Shown: positions 35,829 through 46,084 of the stretch, piece after piece
How the letters are laid out: the number at the start of each line of letters is the position of its first letter
Position numbering within the stretch: position 1 is the stretch's first letter
DNA from: Lysinibacillus sp. FSL K6-0232
GTDB taxonomy: Bacteria > Bacillota > Bacilli > Bacillales_A > Planococcaceae
Assembly: GCF_038008325.1 (NCBI RefSeq)
Contig: NZ_JBBOYW010000001.1
Coordinates: 1,044,001 to 1,108,000 of the forward strand
Direction of reading: 5' to 3'
DNA length: 64,000 nucleotides
Program-made: the position numbers and the translations under genes
Notes under the pieces: generated by a model
The model's input: the letters and a program-made list of their open reading frames with translations, nothing else
What the model was told of the DNA's origin: nothing
The model's database searches: none

Positions 35829-36989
35829 ATGAATATCCATGAATATCAAGGGAAAGAGATTCTGAGAAAATATGGTGTTGCAGTACCAAACGGAAAAGTT
35901 GCTTTTTCCCCTGATGAAGCAGTGAAAGTAGCGAAGGAACTTGGCTCAAATGTAACAGTGGTCAAGGCGCAAATTCATGCGGGTGGACGCGGTAAAGCAG
36001 GTGGCGTAAAAATCGCTAAAAACCTTGACGAAGTCCGCACTTACGCAAAAGAGTTATTAGGAAAAATTTTAGTGACTCATCAAACAGGTCCTGAAGGAAA
36101 AGAAGTAAAACGCTTATATATTGAAGAAGGTTCAGATATCCAAAAGGAATACTATTTAAGCCTAGTATTAGACCGTGCGACATCTCGCGTTACAATGATG
36201 GGTTCTGAAGAAGGCGGTATGGATATTGAAGAAGTGGCAGAACAAAGCCCAGAAAAAATCTTCAAAGAAGTAATCGACCCTGTTATTGGATTAACTGGTT
36301 TCCAAGCACGTCGTATGGCATTTAATATGAATATTCCAGCAAACCTTGTGGGGAAAGCTGTTAAATTAATGTTAGGTCTATATCAAGCATTTGTTGATAA
36401 AGATGCATCAATTGTGGAAATTAACCCACTTGTTGTCACTGGACAAGGCGATGTAATGGCACTAGATGCTAAATTTAATTTTGATGCCAATGCATTATAT
36501 CGACATAAGGATATTGTCGAATTACGCGATTTCGATGAAGAAGACCCAAAAGAAATTGAAGCATCGAAATATGATTTAAGCTATATTTCATTAGACGGTA
36601 ACATCGGTTGTATGGTTAATGGTGCTGGACTTGCAATGGCAACAATGGACACGATTAGCTACTATGGCGGAAGCCCTGCTAACTTCCTAGATGTAGGGGG
36701 CGGTGCAACAGCTGAAAAAGTAACAGAGGCTTTCAAAATTATCCTTTCCGATCCACATGTAAAAGGCATTTTTGTTAATATTTTTGGCGGTATTATGAAG
36801 TGTAATATTATTGCTGAAGGTGTTGTAACAGCTGCTAAAGAAATCGGTTTAGCTGTGCCATTAGTTGTACGCTTAGAAGGTACAAATGTAGAGCTTGGAA
36901 AAGAAATTTTAAATGCATCTGGTTTAAACATCGTTGCAGCGGATTCAATGGCTGACGGTGCACAAAAAATTGTGGAACTAGTAGGCTAA
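35829..36989 (+). CDS. sucC: Succinyl-CoA synthetase, ADP-forming, beta subunit
   Basis: A 386-residue protein with N-terminal ATP-grasp domain ([31 protein letters not shown]) and C-terminal CoA ligase domain ([25 protein letters not shown]). The TCA-cycle enzyme couples succinyl-CoA to ATP formation. The frame opens at 35811, but ATG 35829 fits the family start and follows GGGAGGATG. It is 17 bases before sucD. Confidence 0.95.
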   Translation: MNIHEYQGKEILRKYGVAVPNGKVAFSPDEAVKVAKELGSNVTVVKAQIHAGGRGKAGGVKIAKNLDEVRTYAKELLGKILVTHQTGPEGKEVKRLYIEEGSDIQKEYYLSLVLDRATSRVTMMGSEEGGMDIEEVAEQSPEKIFKEVIDPVIGLTGFQARRMAFNMNIPANLVGKAVKLMLGLYQAFVDKDASIVEINPLVVTGQGDVMALDAKFNFDANALYRHKDIVELRDFDEEDPKEIEASKYDLSYISLDGNIGCMVNGAGLAMATMDTISYYGGSPANFLDVGGGATAEKVTEAFKIILSDPHVKGIFVNIFGGIMKCNIIAEGVVTAAKEIGLAVPLVVRLEGTNVELGKEILNASGLNIVAADSMADGAQKIVELVG

Positions 36990-37006
36990 GGAAGGCAGGG
37001 AGAACA

Positions 37007-37909
37007 ATGGCTGTATTTATTAACAAAGATACAAAGGTAATTGTACAAGGGATTACGGGCGAAACAGCTCTTTTCCATACAAAGCAAATGCTTGAGTATG
37101 GTACAAAAATTGTAGCAGGTGTAACACCAGGTAAAGGTGGACTTGAAGTCGAAGGAGTTCCTGTTTTCAATACAGTGTCAGAGGCTGTAGCAGCAACAGG
37201 TGCAACAACTTCAGTTATTTATGTACCTGCACCATTTGCGGCAGACGCTATTTTAGAGGCTGTTGATGCAGAATTAGAATTAACAATCTGTATTACAGAG
37301 CATATTCCTGTTCTTGATATGGTAAAGGTAAAACGTTATATGGAAGGTAAGAAGACACGCCTAGTTGGTCCAAACTGTCCAGGTGTTATTACAGCCGATG
37401 AATGTAAAATCGGTATCATGCCTGGCTATATTCATACAAAAGGCCACGTAGGAGTAGTTTCTCGTTCTGGTACATTAACATATGAAGCAGTACATCAATT
37501 AACACAGGCAGGAATCGGTCAAACAACAGCTGTAGGGATCGGTGGAGACCCTGTTAATGGAACAAACTTTATCGATGCACTTGAAGCATTTAATAATGAC
37601 CCAGACACATATGCTGTTGTGATGATTGGTGAAATTGGTGGAACAGCTGAGGAAGAAGCGGCTGAATGGATTAAAGCCAATATGACCAAACCTGTTGTTG
37701 GCTTTATTGGTGGACAAACTGCACCTCCAGGAAAACGTATGGGTCACGCAGGTGCGATTATCTCTGGTGGTAAAGGAACAGCAGCAGAGAAAATTAAAGC
37801 AATGAACGCAGCTGGCATTGAAGTAGCCGAAACACCTTCTGTTATTGGTGAAACATTGATTAAAGTAATTAAAGAAAAAGGGCTATACGAAAAATGTAAA
37901 ACCCATTAA
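37007..37909 (+). CDS. sucD: Succinyl-CoA synthetase, alpha subunit
   Basis: A 300-residue protein. The CoA-binding Rossmann domain has [16 protein letters not shown]. The phosphohistidine loop is [15 protein letters not shown], and [13 protein letters not shown] is the second signature. It forms a heterodimer or tetramer with SucC. The ATG follows GGAAGGCAGGGAGAA. A terminator follows at once. Confidence 0.95.
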   Translation: MAVFINKDTKVIVQGITGETALFHTKQMLEYGTKIVAGVTPGKGGLEVEGVPVFNTVSEAVAATGATTSVIYVPAPFAADAILEAVDAELELTICITEHIPVLDMVKVKRYMEGKKTRLVGPNCPGVITADECKIGIMPGYIHTKGHVGVVSRSGTLTYEAVHQLTQAGIGQTTAVGIGGDPVNGTNFIDALEAFNNDPDTYAVVMIGEIGGTAEEEAAEWIKANMTKPVVGFIGGQTAPPGKRMGHAGAIISGGKGTAAEKIKAMNAAGIEVAETPSVIGETLIKVIKEKGLYEKCKTH

Positions 37910-37915
37910 AATGGA

Positions 37916-37946
37916 AGATGTAGCACATTGTTGCTGCATCTTTTTC
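37916..37946 (+). terminator. Intrinsic terminator after sucD
   Basis: AAGATGTAGCA / TGCTGCATCTT (37916-37926 and 37933-37943), one G-T wobble, 6-base loop and T-run. Confidence 0.85.
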
Positions 37947-38054
37947 ATTATTTATACACTGTTTACCATACTTCTGCTAAGTCTAAATAACGATTATTTT
38001 TCTATATGTATAGCAAGAGCTTGTGAAAATAATCTAAAATGCCTATATAGAAGA

Positions 38055-38117
38055 CAGTGGGTAAATGTCCACTGAACCGAGATAAAATCCGAACGCAATT
38101 ACGCTGGGCGTAATTGA
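38055..38117 (+). repeat. Interspersed two-hairpin repeat, copy B (short)
   Basis: Hairpin 1 is CAGTGG / CCACTG (38055-38060, 38069-38074). The linker GAACCGAGATAAAATCCG matches copies A and C. Hairpin 2 is a perfect 9-bp CAATTACGC / GCGTAATTG with a 3-base loop (38096-38104, 38108-38116), ending TAATTGAT. The upstream blocks found in copies A and C are absent. Confidence 0.65.
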
Positions 38118-38292
38118 TTTGCACTGAAATGGAAATAATTGTTATGAATGTATGACGTAGTTAGCAAGACCCTATTTACTGTGCAAAAGCGCATACTTTT
38201 TGTTATAAATGATGGGAAAGATTTTTGATGGAGATTGTGTTGGAATCATTATGCGGTCATTTCATTTCTTCTATTATAAGGAGGCTTGTTAA

Positions 38293-39189
38293 ATGATCTT
38301 TGCAGTAGATGCACAGAGATTACTAGCTTTGCATTATGTATATCCATTACCACTTCAGAAACTTCAACGATTAGTATCCCCAGTGGATGTATTGAGCCAT
38401 TTTGAACAGGCTCATTACCATGAGATTGCGAAACTTTTACAAATATCGACAGATAAAGCGTCACAAATCGCTCAAAACTTTCGACAAATGATGACATTTC
38501 CGTTTGAGGAAGCCTATGCACAAGCTAATATTTTCCCCATACCCTATTATCACCCTTATTATCCAGCGCAATTATTTGAAATATCTAGCCCACCTACTGT
38601 ATTGTATGTGAAAGGTCAATGTTCCTTATTAACAAATAACAAACAGATAGCGATTATAGGCTCTAGGAAGGCCACAGCGTATTCAATAAGAGCGATGGAC
38701 TATATTGTTCCGCCACTTGTTCAACATGGTTATACGGTTGTTAGCGGGCTAGCAAAAGGTGCTGATACAATGGCTCATAAGGCAACGATAAAGATGGGTG
38801 GCCAGACAATTGCTGTGCTTGGACATGGTTTTCAATATTTTTACCCTAAAGAGAACCAAGCTCTTGCTCAAGAAATGATGGAGCACCAGCTATTAGTAAC
38901 GGAATATCCTCCCTATATGAAGCCAGAAAAATGGCATTTTCCAATGCGTAATCGCATTATTAGCGGTTTAGCTAAAGCTTTAGTTGTGACAGAAGCTGCG
39001 TTAAAAAGTGGCACACTTATTACAACAGAGCTTGCTTTAGAGCAGGGAAAGGATGTATTTGTTGTACCGGGACCTATTGATGCAGAGCAGTCTAGGGGGA
39101 CAAATCAGTTACTGTTAGAGGGGGCAATTCCGGTGAGTAATGGTCATCAAATCGTAGAAACACTGGCTCTCTTTTCTAACAAAAATTGA
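38293..39189 (+). CDS. dprA: DNA-processing protein DprA (Smf)
   Basis: A 298-residue protein. The Rossmann-like DprA domain has IAIIGSRKATAYS, VVSGLAKGADTMAHKA, TIAVLGHGFQYFYP and FPMRNRIISGLAKALVV. DprA loads RecA on incoming single-stranded DNA in natural transformation. The N-terminal ~95 residues form the usual helical part. The ATG follows AAGGAGG. The gene sits between sucD and topA, as in B. subtilis. Confidence 0.92.
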   Translation: MIFAVDAQRLLALHYVYPLPLQKLQRLVSPVDVLSHFEQAHYHEIAKLLQISTDKASQIAQNFRQMMTFPFEEAYAQANIFPIPYYHPYYPAQLFEISSPPTVLYVKGQCSLLTNNKQIAIIGSRKATAYSIRAMDYIVPPLVQHGYTVVSGLAKGADTMAHKATIKMGGQTIAVLGHGFQYFYPKENQALAQEMMEHQLLVTEYPPYMKPEKWHFPMRNRIISGLAKALVVTEAALKSGTLITTELALEQGKDVFVVPGPIDAEQSRGTNQLLLEGAIPVSNGHQIVETLALFSNKN

Positions 39190-39196
39190 AAAAAAG

Positions 39197-39225
39197 TTGC
39201 ATTATCTTAAAATCTGTTATACATT
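39197..39225 (+). promoter_or_regulatory. Probable topA promoter
   Basis: TTGCAT (39197-39202), a 17-base spacer and TACATT (39220-39225). The outer sequences GTTGCA and TGCAAC form an inverted repeat around it. Confidence 0.45.
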
Positions 39226-39280
39226 TTGCAACAGGTAACTTAAAAAATTAGTAATAGACCTCGCTAAGGGGGAGATATAG

Positions 39281-41359
39281 ATGGCGGATTATTTAGTGAT
39301 TGTAGAATCACCAGCAAAAGCAAAAACAATTGAACGTTATTTAGGCAAAAAATATAAAGTAAAAGCATCGATTGGACATGTTCGAGATTTACCTCGAAGC
39401 CAAATGGGTGTGGATACAGAAAATAATTATGAACCTAAATATATTACCATTCGTGGTAAAGGGCCTGTTTTACAGGAGCTTAAGACGGCAGCTAAAAAAG
39501 TGAAGAAAGTATTTCTAGCAGCCGATCCAGACCGTGAGGGAGAAGCGATTGCTTGGCACCTTGCGACTGCGTTAAACATTGATATTAATTCAGATTGTCG
39601 AGTTGTCTTTAATGAAATTACGAAGGATGCAATTGTTGAATCCTTTAAACACCCTCGTCCGATCAATTTAGATTTAGTGGATGCTCAGCAAACTAGACGA
39701 ATACTGGACAGACTTGTTGGCTATAACATTAGCCCGATTCTTTGGAAAAAGGTAAAGAAGGGTTTATCAGCAGGTCGTGTACAATCTGTAGCATTACGCT
39801 TGATTATTGATCGTGAAAATGAAATAAAAAACTTTCAGCCAGAGGAATACTGGACAATAGAAGGGACATTTGAAAAAGGTAAAAAAACCTTTGATGCCCT
39901 TTATTATGGTAATGGCAAAGAGAAAATTAAATTAACAAATGAAGAACAAGTAAAAGCAATCTTAAAAAATGTAAAAGGTACAAATTTTGAAGTTGTTAAT
40001 GTATCGAAAAAAGAACGTAAACGTAATGCGGCACCAGCCTTTACAACTTCTTCCTTACAGCAAGAAGCAGCACGAAAATTAAATTTCCGTGCTAAGAAAA
40101 CAATGATGCTTGCACAGCAATTATATGAAGGAATTGATATTGGTAAAAAAGAGGGAACAGTCGGCTTAATTACGTATATGCGTACCGATTCTACACGTAT
40201 TTCGGATACTGCTAAAGCAGAGGCGACCACTTACATCGAATCAAAGTATGGTAAAGAATATATTGCGACAGATACAAAGCAAGCGAAAAAGGCTTCAAAT
40301 GCACAAGATGCGCATGAGGCAATTCGTCCAACAAGTACGATGCGTACACCAGAGGATTTAAAAGCGGTGCTTAGTAGAGATCAGTTGCGTTTATACCGTT
40401 TAATTTGGGAACGCTTTATTGCAAGTCAGATGGCACCAGCTATATTGGATACAGTAGCAGTAGACCTTCAAAATGGTGATGTTTTATTTCGTGCGAACGG
40501 CTCACAAGTTAAATTCGCAGGCTTTATGAAACTCTATATCGAAGGTACTGATGATCAAGCTGAAGAAACAACAAAGCTTCTACCTGAGATGGAAATTGGC
40601 GATCAAGTAAAATCGCTTGAAATTGAGCCTAAGCAGCATTTTACACAGCCACCACCACGTTATTCAGAGGCGCGTCTTGTGAAAACAATGGAAGAACTAG
40701 GTATTGGACGCCCATCCACATATGCACCGACCCTCGATACAATTCAGCGCCGCGGCTATGTTGTATTAGACGCCAAACGCTTTATGCCAACAGAGCTAGG
40801 TGAAATTGTACACCAACTCGTATTAGAGTTTTTCCCAGATATCATAAATATCGAATTCACAGCAAAAATGGAACAAGATTTAGATGATATTGAAGAAGGT
40901 AGTCGTCAATGGGTAGAGGTTGTTGATGCGTTTTATAAGGACTTTGAGGTTCATGTAAAACATGCGGATGAAGCTATGGAAAAAGTTGTGATCAAAGATG
41001 AGCCTGCTGGTGAGGATTGCGAACTATGTGGTTCACCAATGGTCTACAAGCTTGGACGCTATGGTAAATTTATGGCGTGTTCAAACTTCCCAGATTGCCG
41101 CAATACAAAAGCGATTATGAAACCAATTGGTGTAAAATGTCCTTCCTGTGAAACAGGTGAAATTGTAGAACGTAAAAGTAAAACAAAGCGTTTATTCTAT
41201 GGCTGCAATCAATATCCAGAATGTGAGTTTGTGTCATGGGATAAGCCGATTAGTAGACCGTGTCCGAAATGTAGTGCATTATTAGTAGAGAAAAAGATTA
41301 AAAAAGGCGTGCAAATTCAATGTACAAAATGTGACTATGAAGAAGCACCAACTCAATGA
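39281..41359 (+). CDS. topA: DNA topoisomerase I
   Basis: A 692-residue type IA topoisomerase. The toprim domain has [19 protein letters not shown] and [13 protein letters not shown]. The active-site Tyr lies in [12 protein letters not shown]. The C-terminus has three tetra-cysteine zinc motifs (CELCGSPM...[15 protein letters not shown]...[15 protein letters not shown]...CTKCDY). It relaxes negative supercoils. The ATG follows AAGGGGGAG. It overlaps nothing; trmFO starts 19 bases later. Confidence 0.95.
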   Translation: MADYLVIVESPAKAKTIERYLGKKYKVKASIGHVRDLPRSQMGVDTENNYEPKYITIRGKGPVLQELKTAAKKVKKVFLAADPDREGEAIAWHLATALNIDINSDCRVVFNEITKDAIVESFKHPRPINLDLVDAQQTRRILDRLVGYNISPILWKKVKKGLSAGRVQSVALRLIIDRENEIKNFQPEEYWTIEGTFEKGKKTFDALYYGNGKEKIKLTNEEQVKAILKNVKGTNFEVVNVSKKERKRNAAPAFTTSSLQQEAARKLNFRAKKTMMLAQQLYEGIDIGKKEGTVGLITYMRTDSTRISDTAKAEATTYIESKYGKEYIATDTKQAKKASNAQDAHEAIRPTSTMRTPEDLKAVLSRDQLRLYRLIWERFIASQMAPAILDTVAVDLQNGDVLFRANGSQVKFAGFMKLYIEGTDDQAEETTKLLPEMEIGDQVKSLEIEPKQHFTQPPPRYSEARLVKTMEELGIGRPSTYAPTLDTIQRRGYVVLDAKRFMPTELGEIVHQLVLEFFPDIINIEFTAKMEQDLDDIEEGSRQWVEVVDAFYKDFEVHVKHADEAMEKVVIKDEPAGEDCELCGSPMVYKLGRYGKFMACSNFPDCRNTKAIMKPIGVKCPSCETGEIVERKSKTKRLFYGCNQYPECEFVSWDKPISRPCPKCSALLVEKKIKKGVQIQCTKCDYEEAPTQ

Positions 41360-41378
41360 TAGGAAGATGGTAAGAAAC

Positions 41379-42692
41379 ATGACTGAACAAGTAGTAAATG
41401 TAATAGGAGCAGGCCTTGCAGGTAGTGAAGCAGCGTGGCAAATTGCAAAACGTGGTGTTAACGTAAAACTTTATGAAATGCGTCCCGTCAAGCAAACACC
41501 TGCCCATCATACGGATAAATTTGCAGAGCTTGTTTGTTCGAACTCATTGCGTGCCAATGGCTTAACAAATGCTGTAGGGGTTATTAAGGAAGAGATGCGC
41601 ATTTTAGATTCTGTTATCTTAAAGGCGGCAGATCAATGTTCAGTGCCTGCCGGGGGCGCATTAGCAGTAGACCGTCATGAATTTGCTGGCTATGTAACAG
41701 AGGCTGTAAAAAATCATCCACTTGTGGAAGTGATTCATGAAGAGGTTACAGAAATTCCAGAGGGCATTACGGTTATCGCAACAGGTCCACTAACATCAAA
41801 GGCACTAGCTGAAAAAATTCAAAGCTTAACGGGGTTAGATTATTTATATTTTTATGATGCAGCAGCGCCAATTATTGAAAAAGATAGCATAGATATGGAC
41901 AAGGTTTATTTAAAATCTCGTTATGATAAAGGCGAAGCGGCTTATTTAAACTGTCCTATGACAAAGGAAGAATTTGATCATTTCCGTCAAGCACTTATCG
42001 AAGCAGAGGTTGTACCATTAAAAGAGTTTGAGAAAGAAATTTACTTTGAAGGCTGTATGCCAATCGAAGTAATGGCAGCTCGTGGAGAGAAAACAATGCT
42101 GTTTGGACCAATGAAGCCAGTTGGTCTGGAAGACCCTAAAACAGGGAAACGTCCTTATGCAGTTGTCCAGCTGCGTCAAGATGATGCAGCAGGTACACTT
42201 TATAATATTGTCGGCTTCCAGACACATCTAAAATGGGGTCCACAAAAAGAAGTGCTGCAGCTTATCCCAGGTCTAGAGAATGTGGAAATTGTGCGCTATG
42301 GCGTTATGCACCGCAATACATTTATTAATTCACCAAAAGTATTAGAAAAAACATATCAGCTACGCGAGCGAAAAAATATTTTCTTTGCAGGTCAAATGAC
42401 AGGTGTAGAAGGGTATGTTGAATCAGCAGGGAGTGGATTAATAGCAGGTATTAATGCTGCTCGCTTAGCACTAGGGCAAGAGCCAATTATTTTCCCATTT
42501 GAAACAGCGTTAGGAAGTATGGCGCGTTATATAACAGAGGCGCAATCGAAAAACTTCCAGCCAATGAATGTGAACTTTGGTATATTCCCTGAGTTACCAC
42601 CTGGTCGTCGCTCTAAACCAGAACGTGCAGAAATGCATGCAACGCGTGCATTAAGTGAAATTCGCAATTTTGTGAATTCACAAACAATTTAA
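41379..42692 (+). CDS. trmFO: Methylenetetrahydrofolate-tRNA (uracil-54-C5)-methyltransferase TrmFO
   Basis: A 437-residue folate/FAD-dependent enzyme that makes T54 in tRNA. The FAD-binding [15 protein letters not shown] is at the N-terminus, with [31 protein letters not shown] and, near the end, [18 protein letters not shown]. The frame extends into topA (41331), but ATG 41379 gives the N-terminus known from B. subtilis (Gid) and follows AGGAAGATGG at somewhat long spacing. Confidence 0.94.
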   Translation: MTEQVVNVIGAGLAGSEAAWQIAKRGVNVKLYEMRPVKQTPAHHTDKFAELVCSNSLRANGLTNAVGVIKEEMRILDSVILKAADQCSVPAGGALAVDRHEFAGYVTEAVKNHPLVEVIHEEVTEIPEGITVIATGPLTSKALAEKIQSLTGLDYLYFYDAAAPIIEKDSIDMDKVYLKSRYDKGEAAYLNCPMTKEEFDHFRQALIEAEVVPLKEFEKEIYFEGCMPIEVMAARGEKTMLFGPMKPVGLEDPKTGKRPYAVVQLRQDDAAGTLYNIVGFQTHLKWGPQKEVLQLIPGLENVEIVRYGVMHRNTFINSPKVLEKTYQLRERKNIFFAGQMTGVEGYVESAGSGLIAGINAARLALGQEPIIFPFETALGSMARYITEAQSKNFQPMNVNFGIFPELPPGRRSKPERAEMHATRALSEIRNFVNSQTI

Positions 42693-42700
42693 TTGCCAAC

Positions 42701-42738
42701 AGCCTCTAAAAGTTGATATACTCTTAGAGGCTTTTTCT
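42701..42738 (+). terminator. Intrinsic terminator after trmFO
   Basis: AGCCTCTAA / TTAGAGGCT (42701-42709 and 42724-42732) and TTTTTCTTTTT. Confidence 0.85.
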
Positions 42739-42882
42739 TTTTGGTGATAAAATGCTGATTTAAACAAAATTTATGATTTTATATTGAGATTTTTTTAAAA
42801 TATAACTATTTACACTTGCTATATGGTAAAGATAAGTATAGTGTCAATATGTATGTTTATTAATGATAAAAAATGATGCAAG

Positions 42883-42911
42883 ATGACAAAACATTGTCTA
42901 TTCGTTATAGT
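42883..42911 (+). promoter_or_regulatory. Possible promoter for xerC-hslVU
   Basis: ATGACA (42883-42888), a 17-base spacer and TATAGT (42906-42911), 56 bases before the xerC start. The rest of the gap 42739-42966 is AT-rich and otherwise unremarkable. Confidence 0.45.
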
Positions 42912-42966
42912 ACAAGTGTTAGTTATTGAAGGAAATTATTAATAATCATTGGTGGTGAATCTTTCT

Positions 42967-43866
42967 ATGTTAGTTTCGTCCCAAGATGCACTCGAACAGT
43001 TCTTGCTTTACATCCAGGCTGAAAAGAACTTCTCTGTTCATACGGTGCGCGAATATGAATCAGACCTGTTAAATTTCTTAGCTTTTCTGCAAGAAGAGGG
43101 AGTAAATGATTTAGCAAGTGTTGAATATATACATGCACGTCTTTATGTAACAAAGTTGTACGATGAAAAAAGAGCAAGGGCTTCTATCTCAAGAAAGATT
43201 TCCTCGATACGCTCCTTTTTCCGTTTTCTCAATAAACAATATGGATTAGATGATGGCGCATTTCGTTCTCTATACCATCCTAAAAAAGAATCGCGTTTGC
43301 CAAATTTTTTCTACGAAGAAGAATTGATGCAGTTATTCGATGCAAATATAGGCGATGATTTGAAATCATTAAGAAATATGGCTATATTAGAGCTGTTATA
43401 TGCAACAGGTATTCGTGTGAGTGAACTGACATCCATTCAAGTAGAAGATGTTGATTTTCATTATTCTATTATACGTGTGATGGGGAAAGGTCGAAAGGAA
43501 CGAATTATCCCATTTGGTCAATTTGCGAGTTTAGCCATGCAGGACTACATAGAGCAAGCTCGTCCACGATTGATGAAAAAAACAAAGCATCAGCAGTTGT
43601 TTGTCAATATGCGTGGTGGGGAACTTACACCTCGAGGGGTGCGTCATGTTTTAAATGAAATGATTGATAAGGCCTCACTCCATACAAAAATTTACCCACA
43701 CATGCTTCGCCATACATTTGCGACGCATTTGTTAAATAATGGTGCGGATTTGCGAACAGTGCAGGAGTTATTAGGTCATGCGCATTTATCTTCTACACAG
43801 GTTTACACACATGTAACAAAGGAGCATCTTCGTCAAACATATATGAATGCTCATCCAAGGGCATAA
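42967..43866 (+). CDS. xerC: Tyrosine recombinase XerC (CodV)
   Basis: About 299 residues. The N-terminal SAM-like domain (FLLYIQAEKNFSVHTV) is followed by a catalytic domain with Arg in ATGIRVSELTS, Lys in MGKGRKERIIPF, HMLRHTFATHLL and nucleophile Tyr in SSTQVYTHV. With XerD it resolves chromosome dimers at dif. Upstream TTG/GTG codons (42949-42954) could start it, but ATG 42967 follows GGTGGTG and matches the homologue's length. It is first in the xerC-hslV-hslU order of the B. subtilis codV operon. Confidence 0.92.
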   Translation: MLVSSQDALEQFLLYIQAEKNFSVHTVREYESDLLNFLAFLQEEGVNDLASVEYIHARLYVTKLYDEKRARASISRKISSIRSFFRFLNKQYGLDDGAFRSLYHPKKESRLPNFFYEEELMQLFDANIGDDLKSLRNMAILELLYATGIRVSELTSIQVEDVDFHYSIIRVMGKGRKERIIPFGQFASLAMQDYIEQARPRLMKKTKHQQLFVNMRGGELTPRGVRHVLNEMIDKASLHTKIYPHMLRHTFATHLLNNGADLRTVQELLGHAHLSSTQVYTHVTKEHLRQTYMNAHPRA

Positions 43867-43887
43867 TAGAGCTAAGGAGGAAGGCAG

Positions 43888-44436
43888 ATGGGACAAATTC
43901 ATGCAACAACGATATTTGCAGTTCATCATAATGGAGGCTGTGCTATGGCTGGTGATGGTCAAGTCACATTAGGCAATGCTGTTGTGATGAAGGGAACAGC
44001 ACGGAAGGTCAGACGTCTGTTTAATGGTCAGGTTCTTGCAGGCTTTGCAGGCTCTGTTGCCGATGCTTTTACATTATTTGAAATGTTTGAAGGCAAATTA
44101 AACGAATATAATGGAAATTTACAGCGTGCAGCAGTAGAGGTTGCGAAGCAATGGCGCGGTGATAAAATGCTACGCCAATTAGAGGCTATGCTGCTTGTTA
44201 TGGATAAAACAACATTGTTACTTGTATCGGGTACAGGTGAAGTTATCGAACCAGATGATGGTATTTTAGCAATCGGCTCTGGCGGTAATTATGCATTATC
44301 AGCGGGCAGAGCATTGAAAAAATATGCAGGTGATCAGATGACTGCTCGTGAAATTGCTGAAGCGGCATTAAAAACCGCTGCTGAAATCTGTGTATTTACA
44401 AATCATAATATTATCGTGGAGGCGCTGAACGAATGA
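43888..44436 (+). CDS. hslV: ATP-dependent protease subunit HslV (ClpQ)
   Basis: A 182-residue proteasome-like peptidase. After a short leader MGQIHA comes [11 protein letters not shown], which aligns with the mature Thr1 region of E. coli HslV; GDGQVTLG and [14 protein letters not shown] are also conserved. B. subtilis ClpQ starts MSSFHATT and is reported to use an N-terminal Ser; here residue 2 is Gly, so a Ser-based mechanism is not available and Thr exposure would need removal of six residues. It overlaps hslU by 4 bases. The ATG follows AAGGAGGAAGG. Confidence 0.92.
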   Translation: MGQIHATTIFAVHHNGGCAMAGDGQVTLGNAVVMKGTARKVRRLFNGQVLAGFAGSVADAFTLFEMFEGKLNEYNGNLQRAAVEVAKQWRGDKMLRQLEAMLLVMDKTTLLLVSGTGEVIEPDDGILAIGSGGNYALSAGRALKKYAGDQMTAREIAEAALKTAAEICVFTNHNIIVEALNE

Positions 44437-45833
44437 CACAAAAAAATTTAACGCCAAGACAAATTACTGAACATTTAGATCGTTACATTGTTGGGCAGAA
44501 TGAAGCTAAGCGAGCCGTAGCTATTGCACTACGTAACCGTTATCGTCGTTCATTATTAAATGATGATATGAAGGCTGAAGTCATTCCGAAAAATATTTTG
44601 ATGATCGGGCCAACAGGTGTCGGAAAAACGGAAATTGCCAGAAGAATTGCGAAACTGACAAATGCTCCTTTTGTAAAAGTGGAAGCAACCAAATTTACAG
44701 AGGTAGGATATGTAGGGCGTGATGTTGAATCAATGGTGCGCGATTTAGTGGAAGCTTCACATCGTCTGGTAAAGGAAGCAATGATGGAGTCTGTAAAGGA
44801 ACAAGCAGAGGAGCTAGCAAATGAAGCTATTGTGAAATTATTAGTGCCTTCTTTACGCAAAAAACAGACAATGCAAAATCCATTTGAAATGTTATTTGGT
44901 GGCAAAGAACAGCCAACAAATGATGATTCATCAGCGGATGAGGCTGAAGTACGATCAAAGCGTGCGCAAATTGCTCTTGATTTACGCAATGGTAAACTGG
45001 AAAATGAATGGGTGACTGTTGAGGTAACAGAACAAACACCATCCATTTTTGATGCATTACAGGGAACGGGCATGGATATGTCTGCTAATAGTGGGATGCA
45101 AGATATGCTCTCTAGTTTAATGCCTAAAAAGCAGAAAAAACGCCGTGTGCAAGTAAAAGATGCACGTCGCATTTTAACAATAGAAGAAGCAAATAAGCTG
45201 ATTGATGCAGATGAGGTTGCACAGGAGGCAATTGCGAGGGCTGAGCAATCAGGCATTATTTTTATTGACGAAATCGATAAAATTGCTAGCAAAGAAGGAA
45301 ATACATCAGCAAATGTATCACGCGAAGGTGTGCAACGAGATATTTTACCGATTGTAGAAGGTTCTACAGTGACGACAAAATATGGTGCAGTGAAAACAGA
45401 TTATATGCTATTTATTGCTGCAGGTGCATTCCATATGTCGAAGCCGTCCGATTTAATTCCTGAGTTACAAGGTCGCTTCCCGATTCGGGTAGAGCTTGAG
45501 AAATTAACAAAAGAAGATTTTGTTCGAATTTTACAGGAACCAGATCAATCTCTTATTTTGCAATATAAGGCATTGTTAGAAACAGAAGGTGTGGAAATTA
45601 ATTTCACAGCAGATGCGATTGAGCGAATTGCTGAAATTGCAACAGAGGTAAATCAGGAAACAGATAATATTGGTGCGCGACGTTTACACACAATTTTAGA
45701 GCGTTTGCTAGAGGAGCTATCATTTGAAGCTGCAGAAATTGCACCAGCGAATATCCCAATCAATGCTGCATATGTTGATCAAAAACTTGCAGGCATAGTC
45801 AAAAATAAAGATTTATCACAGTTTATATTGTAA
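44433..45833 (+). CDS. hslU: ATP-dependent protease ATPase subunit HslU (ClpY)
   Basis: A 466-residue AAA+ unfoldase. [21 protein letters not shown] precedes Walker [13 protein letters not shown], the pore-loop motif GYVGRDVE, the I-domain (about 110-240), Walker [12 protein letters not shown] and the sensor region [12 protein letters not shown]. It ends with the conserved short tail DLSQFIL, which docks into HslV. It is translationally coupled to hslV. codY follows after 251 bases containing a repeat, unlike the tight spacing in B. subtilis. Confidence 0.94.
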   Translation: MTQKNLTPRQITEHLDRYIVGQNEAKRAVAIALRNRYRRSLLNDDMKAEVIPKNILMIGPTGVGKTEIARRIAKLTNAPFVKVEATKFTEVGYVGRDVESMVRDLVEASHRLVKEAMMESVKEQAEELANEAIVKLLVPSLRKKQTMQNPFEMLFGGKEQPTNDDSSADEAEVRSKRAQIALDLRNGKLENEWVTVEVTEQTPSIFDALQGTGMDMSANSGMQDMLSSLMPKKQKKRRVQVKDARRILTIEEANKLIDADEVAQEAIARAEQSGIIFIDEIDKIASKEGNTSANVSREGVQRDILPIVEGSTVTTKYGAVKTDYMLFIAAGAFHMSKPSDLIPELQGRFPIRVELEKLTKEDFVRILQEPDQSLILQYKALLETEGVEINFTADAIERIAEIATEVNQETDNIGARRLHTILERLLEELSFEAAEIAPANIPINAAYVDQKLAGIVKNKDLSQFIL

Positions 45834-45867
45834 GATAAAGCTGAATAGGATTATCTTGGTGCAGCAA

Positions 45868-46019
45868 ATTCTTTTTGTATTGAAAGCGAAGCGATAGATA
45901 CAGAAAATCCTTTCTTCTGCTGGGAGGGAATGAATGCTTTTTTACCTCTATTCAGTGGGTGTCCGCTGAGCCAAGATAAAAGCCCCGGCGGATGTGCCTG
46001 ATGTTGGGGCATAATTGAT
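45868..46019 (+). repeat. Interspersed two-hairpin repeat, copy C
   Basis: Blocks shared with copy A: AATTCTTTTTGTATTGAAAG then CGAAGCGA, AGATACAGAA, CTGCTGGGAG, CAGTGGGTGTC and CTGAGCCAAGATAAAA. Hairpin 1 is CAGTGG / CCGCTG (45953-45958, 45963-45968), hairpin 2 GCCCC / GGGGC (45982-45986, 46006-46010), and the copy ends ATAATTGAT. It fills most of the 251-base gap between hslU and codY. Confidence 0.65.
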
Positions 46020-46042
46020 GAAGCCATCCAAAGCTTTAAAAT
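46015..46042 (+). promoter_or_regulatory. Possible codY promoter at the edge of repeat C
   Basis: TTGATG (46015-46020), a 16-base spacer and TAAAAT (46037-46042), 42 bases before codY. The -35 is made by the terminal TAATTGAT of the repeat. Confidence 0.45.
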
Positions 46043-46084
46043 AGTAAGTAAATATGTTCGGATTATTTATAGGAGGAACTTTAA

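Larger units (their letters stand above)
37910..38292 (+). other. Gap between sucD and dprA, with repeat copy B
   Basis: About 380 bases. It holds the sucCD terminator, repeat copy B (38055-38117) and a weak promoter candidate for dprA, GTGCAA (38181-38186), 17 bases, TATAAA (38204-38209). No reading frame is convincing. Confidence 0.55.

Noticed and set aside
44540..45292. A 250-codon minus-strand frame opposite hslU
   Set aside because: Ser/Ile-rich antisense shadow of a strongly conserved gene; nothing supports expression.
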